From the NCBI GenBank assembly GCA_964017195.1, contig OZ024895.1:33158190-33222189 (forward strand): a stretch of DNA of 64,000 bases, given 5' to 3'. How positions within the stretch are numbered: the stretch's first letter is position 1; every line of letters starts with the position of its first letter. The DNA comes from Siderastrea radians (lineage: Eukaryota > Cnidaria > Anthozoa > Scleractinia > Rhizangiidae). Positions 57,776 through 64,000 of this stretch are shown piece by piece. Made by a program: the position numbers and the translations under genes. The notes beneath the pieces are model-generated. The model had not been told where the DNA came from. It did not search any database and was given only the letters and a program-made list of their open reading frames with translations.

Positions 57776-58600
57776 ATCGGCGGTACTGCAGGGTTGGCCT
57801 TCTGCAAATTGAAGAATTTCCTCATGGCTGTTTCGCTCACTGTGTCCATTGAAAGCCTGGTTTGGATTGCGTTAGATCGGTTTGTAGCTGTTGTCTTGCC
57901 GATGAAAATCCTTTTTGTTTCTTCCAGATTTCGCGTCGTTGCGATTATTTCCAGCTGGATTTTTTCGCTCATCATCAATTCTTTAGACCTATATGTGTCT
58001 GAGTTAGTAGAGGAAAATGGCAGAATGACATGCCAAGGAAAGAACAATACACTTTTAGTTATAACTTATGGATATGTCCGTTTGGCAATTGTTTACATTA
58101 CACCTTTGCTTCTCATAACGGCCTTATACTGTTTTATAGCATTTACTCTACGAAGACAAGACAAAGTTCTTCGTTGCTCAGCGGTGCGACGGAACGATCG
58201 TAGAAAACGGCAAGCCATAAAGATGAGCTTCTGTGTCATGGCATCATTTTATTTTTTCTTCCTTCCCTTCGCAATTGCATTTCCTTTGTGGGAAACCAAA
58301 GGTGCAGTGTCATGTTCGTTATTCAACATGACGTTGCTATTTTCTACGCTGACAATTTTCTTATCGTCCACATCAAACCCAATAATTTGTTTTACATTTG
58401 TTGAAAACTACCGTCGTGGCTTGAGAGAAATGTTCGATTCGTTTCGTAGTAGCAATTTTAAAACAAGTAATATGGAAACAGGAGGACTGGAGGAAATAAC
58501 TCTTCAAAGGATTAGAGTAATCCATGAGATAGAAGAGAATCTCGCAAGTTATCAAGACATTAAGGATGACGGAGTCAACCTTGCGTTCAAGCAAAATTGA
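57776..58600 (+). pseudogene. GPCR copy 3, C-terminal part
   Basis: From the duplicated target site onward it encodes helices 3-7 and the tail with no stop or frameshift. It has DRF, the loop 2 Cys (MTCQGKNN) and NPIIC as in the other copies. It is more diverged (for example SIESLVWIAL for SIGSLVCIAL; two residues are lost near FSTLTIFLSS). Apart from the insertion the receptor looks open, so the MULE probably killed a working gene. A shortened chance frame starts at 57719 inside the MULE end. Confidence 0.9.
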
Positions 58601-58900
58601 CTTCACATTTGTAGCCCTGGGAGCTGCTTCACCAAACAAATGCTTCGAAACAAGCAGTATAAGAACAGAAAGAGTAGCCCGTGTTGCATGGGTCTCCTTG
58701 GGTCTTTCTGCGCGTTGAAAGTGTTTTTTTTTTGTTTGCGTTTTTACCCGGCGCGCGAACAGTTGGGACAATTCCAACTTTCACTTATTTATTTAATCAA
58801 CTTCCAAATTACATTAATAAAATGAATCTGAGGTCATCCTAAAACAGAATACGAGATTCCTTGGAATAAGCCGCCTAGAATAACTAATTATATATCCACA
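58601..58900. other. Unit 3 downstream flank, diverged
   Basis: Retains GTTGAAAGTG and CAGTTGGGACAATTCCAACT relatives of the flank that follows copies 1 and 2, then loses similarity near 58800. Confidence 0.6.
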
Positions 58901-58904
58901 AAAG

Positions 58905-59120
58905 GAAATAATTACAATAAAAAAAATTGCATTAAATTAATCATAATAGAGAGCAATGGAAAAGCTGACAATGTGTCCGACTCCCTGACATTGAGAGGTA
59001 ATCCATTCCATTGGCGGCAAACCCGAACAAAAAAGGAATTCTTTAAAGCTTCATTCCTACTGAAAGGGACATCGAGTGTTAAATGATCAACGCTCCTTCG
59101 CGGTTGATAAAAATTCATAT
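58905..59120 (-). pseudogene. LINE reverse transcriptase C-terminal fragment
   Basis: Minus strand reads RRSVDHLTLDVPFSRNEALKNSFFVRVCRQWNGLPLNVRES, the conserved extreme C-terminus of CR1/RTE-like non-LTR polymerases (xWNxLP motif). Upstream polymerase sequence is absent. The repetitive tail normally found after it was not seen. Confidence 0.7.
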
Positions 59121-60174
59121 GACATTCTTATGTTCACGGTTCCAACGCTTTTTCAATACCCATGAAAACGCTTGCTACTCCGGGGTGGGGGTGCTTCTTA
59201 AATTCTCCGCGAATTCCTGGTACCGAAAAGAAGAATGTGGCAATTTATCCGCAGAACGTGAAGGGAGACGACGAGTGCCTTGTGGATAAGATCACAATTG
59301 ATTGTATATCGACTTCCAAGGAAAATACCCATATCCCTTAGACACATTTTGACACAAGTTTGTGAGAATCGTCTGCTAAAAGGTGATCACGCCATAAGTA
59401 GCAGGTGGTCAGGCCATGTTCGAATATAATGCGTGTTTTTTCTTACCTTTTTTAGGTAAAACAGGCACAAAATAACGACAAAAAGCAGGGAAATTTTTAA
59501 TCACCTTTTTCGGGATAATTTCTAAATTTCTGGTAAAATCAAAGATGATGATGTCACGGGCCCCCAGAAGCACCCCAACCCATTATGTCCACGTCATCTT
59601 GTAAATCACATCACAGACTTTCTACCAAAGGTAAAATCTTTTCGAAATATTGTAATTCAGCAGAAACCCAGGGAGGGGGTCCAATAACCCCCCTGGTACC
59701 ATGGTGGGGTTGTAACGTCCCTTGCTCGTCCAAGGTTTAATTAGTAAAAGCGGCTAGCAGCAAATTCATGTTTTGTAAGGGCTTAAAGATTTACTTATAC
59801 TCGATAACAAATTGAATTTGTTTAACATTTGCCGAAATATACTATTGTGCATTTTGTGAAATTACGAGTTAACTAGGCTTATTTCGCACTAGTTAGCATA
59901 CAACTTTTACAGAAGATACATAAATAAAATGAATGAGACTTGTCTTAAATTGTTACCACTTGTGAGACTAGTGGTGAAATTTAGTCAAAGTTTGTCCATT
60001 TCAGCGTTCTGTTAGTATGAGAAAACACAATGCCAACATTTCTTCAACATTATTGATATTTTTTGTGCATCTTCTCCGCTTATTTCGTACATCTAGTTGT
60101 AGATTGAGGACTCGTTTGGGGCTGAAGGCCTTCGATGGAACTCTCCACCGTGCCTGTGTTTCTTCGTAGTCCAG
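59121..60174. repeat. Dispersed repeat, copy 2, and spacer
   Basis: The part 59325-59745 repeats the element at 51511-51940 in the same orientation, including TAAGTAGCAGGTGGTCA and CCCCCTGGTACCATGGTGG. The rest (59121-59324, 59746-60174) shows nothing recognisable. Confidence 0.65.
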
Positions 60175-60510
60175 CCATATGGTGCAAAAAAATCGCCGAG
60201 TTGTGCACTTCGGGGTAAAAGCACCAAACTTGGCACAATGATAGTCCTAGATGGAGTGATCATTTTCAGCTATGGACCCCATCCAAATGCACACGGGGGG
60301 AGGCAGAATGTGCCCTTGGGGGAGAGGTTTGGCCGTTTTCCATCTATATGGTGAAAAAAATTGTGCACTTAGGGGTAAAAGCACCGAATTTGGCATGGTA
60401 AAAGTAGTTACGTTGCTGAACAAAATTGACTATGGATCTAGGCAGATTTCTGTTAAGGGGGGAGGATTTTGCACTTGGAGGGGAGGGGTAGGTGCAATTT
60501 ACAAAGAAAT
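60175..60510. repeat. Two imperfect copies of a ~168 bp unit
   Basis: Copies starting near 60175 and 60344 share TATGGTGnAAAAAAAT, TTGTGCACTT, GGGGTAAAAGCACC and TTTGGCA. Each ends in a G-rich GGGGGAGGnnGnATnTGC patch. Confidence 0.75.
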
Positions 60511-60546
60511 TGCTGCAATTTAAGTGAAGGCTGTAACGTTAAACCG

Positions 60547-62263
60547 AATTTGGGAAAAAGTCAGTCACTAGATGTGCATGGTTTATTTTATATATATTAT
60601 GTCCCTACAAAAGGAATCCCGCTTTTTAGTTACCTAAGCCGAAAGTACAACCACAGCCGAATAAATTAGGCTTAAATTTTATCGTGAATGACTTGGTTTG
60701 AAGCCTAAGAAAGTAGCTTGCAGACTTGGCCAAGCTAAAAAGTCTGCTCCTCCCTGGCAGGGGAGGTCATTCCAGGTACCAGCCGCTCAATAGGGGAGGA
60801 TATACGAGTGCCCAGACATTCATAAATCTGGTTACGCGCTACAACGAACTTCGTGCAACAAATCTACTGAGCATTTTAACCCACAGTGTTGGTTGGCTTC
60901 AATATTTCACTCAATTAATTTCCAAAACAATTCTCTGATAAGACTTAGTATGCATCCGCAATGTTTTCCTCCTGAAGCGACGTACTATATCGGTGTGAAT
61001 TTTTTCTTGAAGATTTGTCCCACCGGTGGGTAGAATCTTTCAAAAGAATATCGTGGTGGCCATTGTTTAAGTTTTCAAATCTTGACGACATCACATGAAA
61101 ACCAGCAATAGAGCTGCTGACAGGTGCAGGGTAATATTAAATAACTCTTGCTGAAGGTGCAGTATTCTTCGGCGAAACAAAAGAGACTGGTAAGATAATC
61201 CTTACCTCGAAGCTATGATCTTTGGATGCCCTTTTTGCACAAAAAGGATTACAAAGTTACTCTATTGGTTCAAATGATGATTAGAAGTCATTAGTTGTTG
61301 ATTTTGATCGTGCCGTTGGGCGATTACTTCTACATCAAGCACAGACGAAGATCTTCTTAAGATTGTAAAAGCCATGATTCAGTTTAAGTGTGGCATGCTA
61401 ATGAGTCGTTGTATTTCACTGCCTAAATGAAAAACGATTTTATTGTAAAAATCAAAAGTAAATAAAAAGGGCAACGAAGTTTAATTGAGTCATGGACCAC
61501 AATACACCCACTTCCTAAACCCTTGGTCAACTCAAATATCATCATGTTTATTAATCACTCGATCATGTTGATTACCTTTTTCTTTGTTTGGCACACAGGG
61601 ACATCGCATCAAAAATTCCATCAAGTTATTAAGGTTTTTTAGAATTGAACTTCCAAACGTCAGCATTAAATATGTCATAGCCTCTAACTGCTGAAATATC
61701 TTCATGCAGTTGACATAGTATAAAAGATTACGCGATTGCTGAGCAAGTTGAGTACGTTTCTTTGCGAAAAAAAGAGTCTCCAGTCGTTGAAAGTGTTTTT
61801 CGAGGTTTGGCCCGTGGCCCCGGCAAAAGTTGGGACAATCGCAATCCCAACTTTCAACTGATTAAAATAAATATAACATTTTATAGTATTCGTGGCTCCA
61901 ACGCGTTTCAACACACACGAAATCGCTTCCTACGCAGGGCGAAAATCTTGTGCGTAGCTAGGAAATACTGAAATACTGAAAGATAAACTCTTCTGTCTAA
62001 CTAGAACAGAAGGGATCGATCCCGCTGACTCTTACTGTTAAATTTCAATTAGATTACTTATAGGATCTGGCAAAGCTCTAAGGGGCAATGGTCTGGTGCA
62101 TAGATAGTGTTTCAGTTACCGCACAGAAGGCTCACACAGATTAAGCTTTTATTAGTGATTCTAAACATAAGATGTATGGGAATACTTTAAAAAAAAGTCT
62201 TCTAGTAACTCAAGATAAAAGATTGTGAAGATCATTTACAGTTAAGTTTAATACATAGATTTA
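60547..62263. repeat. Segmental duplication unit 4 (receptor lost)
   Basis: Matches the unit 1 spacer from AGTCATTCACTAGTTGTGCA to the GAGTACGTTTC zone. At about 61782 it jumps to GTTGAAAGTGTTTTTCGAG, the sequence found about 120 bases after the receptor stop in unit 1 (40028). The junction has only a few shared bases (CAG), and the gene is gone cleanly. It ends inside the downstream hairpin MITE. Confidence 0.85.
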
Positions 62264-64000
62264 GCCAAGCCTAAAAGCGGAGCCGCGAAGGAATAAACTG
62301 GTGTTTGTTTCTCAAAAATGGTCCTGAAATTTTTCGGTCCGAAATATATTTCGGGGCTTTTTTTGGCTAGTTCGCTTTCGAAAAGTGTTTCTCAAAAAGC
62401 ATGAAAGTGTTCCGAATTGTCCTCCAATATTTTGGGGATCTGTTCTGTAAAACCAAGCTCGAAAGGTCATTCTAGAGGCTGAACACAGCTTGATTATTTT
62501 ACTCACGAGCTGTCTAGCTTGGTGTTTGCAATGCTTCCATATCCTGCCATTAACTGTCAAGGCTTGTCAAATCTCCTTGGATTATTGGCTGTTCGCTTAA
62601 GGTGGCTCGAAAGGGTTCTTGTTTTTTTCGATGCATTATATTTGGGAGTTAAAATATTTAGGTTAGAGTTGGCCAATCATGATCAAATTTTACCACAAAA
62701 TAACGATAATATCAAAGTGTCAATTTTTTGTAGATTCCTTAGGAAATTTGTTGCCATAGCAACGCAGTTGGGTTTCGAAGTATGACCATAAAATAGAGAT
62801 ATCCTGAGTTTGCTTGAAAATTTGACGGTGAAATTTCTTTAAATTTTGCATACGGCCTTTGATTCTAGTAAGCTACCTAAGGATTAAGTTAAAGAAAATT
62901 CTGTCGAAAACTTTCAGCAAAAAACACTTTTTTACGAATTTATCTTTAACTTTTCTCCCGTACGACAGATTTTTTTTAATCTCGCTTGAAAAACTCTTTG
63001 GGCATATAAGAGTTAACATGCAAAAAATCAAAGAAATTTACCGAGCGGAAGCGAAATTATGTTCTTCTTAAGTTACAAAATGTTGAAAATTTCGACACGA
63101 CAAGATAGGCAATTGCGTATGCGCAGAAATTGTCACGCCACTCTCGGCACGTGGTTTCAAGTCTGTTTATTCCAGGTTTATTTCGTTGGGCATTTCTTTC
63201 GCCCTGATGACTTTCTTTACGTTTGAAAAGGTGACGTTTTGGGTGGATCGGTGCTTATCGAAGAACATTACATCGTTTGTTTTCAAACCATTGGATCATT
63301 GGTACCAAATATAGCGGAATGTTTTCCTCCTCGTGCAGATTGATTCTATCTCAAGTGAATTCATCGGCACTTCGCTCAGAATGGCGACTAATGCTTCTTT
63401 TACACCTTGGGAACAAAGATTGTCTTAATCTTCCTAAGACAGGCTGCTTTCTGTACTTGTTTTGATTTATCGTCTGCCTGAAGAGCCTATTTGAACTCCG
63501 TGGAAACTGAACTTATCTCTAAATGTTTGCAAACGTTCGCAGCGTTCGTTCACAAATATCATGTTTTCGAAAGCGGTGGTGGACTTTAGCTTACTGTTTA
63601 TACCACTGTACAATTATTTACATGTCAACGATTCTTAACCTAAACGAGGATTGGAAACGTATGCGATGGAGAGAAAATACTTCTACCAAAGTGGAATGTG
63701 CTTGAAAATCTTAAAAACAACGGAGTTTCGAAAATACTGCAATCAGGCAAGGTTGTCCTTCAAACGGAGTTCAGGATTGAGCAACGCGTACATGGACACC
63801 ACTTCGGGATTATATGTCTTAAAGGAGCACAAGGACAGAATTAACAAAAAGACATTTCCGAATATAAAAACAATACATTGAAGAAGTCCCTTATGTAGAG
63901 GTATGTATTGAAACGAGGACAAAACTACCTTTGATGATCTTTGATAAGTGTCAATGTTGTCAAGAATTCTCTGTTGATGAAACTTGTTCGATTGATTGAT
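62264..64000. other. Distal flank, no gene recognised
   Basis: Contains a lone TTAAGGTGGCTCGAAAGGGT end at 62599, similar to the foldback element's TTAAGGTGACTCG end. The frame at 63651-63881 has no domain that I recognise. No terminal partner for the 62599 end was found in the window. Confidence 0.45.

Overview
The window reads as the nuclear genome of a marine invertebrate, most likely a cnidarian (a stony coral or sea anemone relative). The evidence is an AT-rich, gene-poor sequence with GT-AG introns, a polycystin-1-like channel exon, intronless rhodopsin-family receptors in a tandem array, and a dense mix of Crypton, Penelope-like, DIRS, Tc1/IS630, TTAA-target, hAT-like and Mutator-like (MULE) elements. 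The species cannot be fixed from sequence alone. No CRISPR array, rRNA, tRNA or prokaryotic operon was seen.

Layout. 1-2322: last exon of a polycystin-1-like channel, whose cytoplasmic tail is an in-frame triplication of 64 residues. 2323-7800: a dead Crypton-type tyrosine recombinase, split by a 2.6 kb element whose ends are arrays of the palindromic motif GGAATTCCTAGG. 7801-34980: a transposon graveyard. It holds hairpin MITEs, a LINE remnant, a TTAA-target element with a second TTAA foldback element nested in it, two hAT-like elements with visible target-site duplications, and a long TTAA element. It also holds a Penelope-like element flanked by inverted copies of a hammerhead ribozyme, an IS630/Tc1 element with about 430 bp inverted repeats, and a DIRS fragment.

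35156-62263: a tandem segmental duplication with a period of about 5.2 kb. Two units carry intact orphan GPCR genes (38797-39918 and 44000-45121). A third receptor is cut in two by an 8.3 kb MULE (49494-57773). Two further units at the edges have lost the receptor by deletion.

The most notable object is that MULE. From its left terminal repeat runs a broken transposase gene: WRKY/GCM1-like zinc finger, deleted catalytic core, and a SWIM finger after a recognisable intron. From its right terminal repeat, on the opposite strand, runs a separate three-exon gene whose splice sites and reading frame all appear intact. It encodes a 170-residue protein with an HMG-box-like fold split over the exons, followed by three zinc-finger-like units. 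The convergent two-gene plan recalls plant MuDR (mudrA/mudrB), but I know of no description of an HMG-box plus C2H2 partner gene.

Feature boundaries come from reading the sequence by eye. Element classes rest on terminal repeats, target-site duplications and protein motifs, not on database searches.
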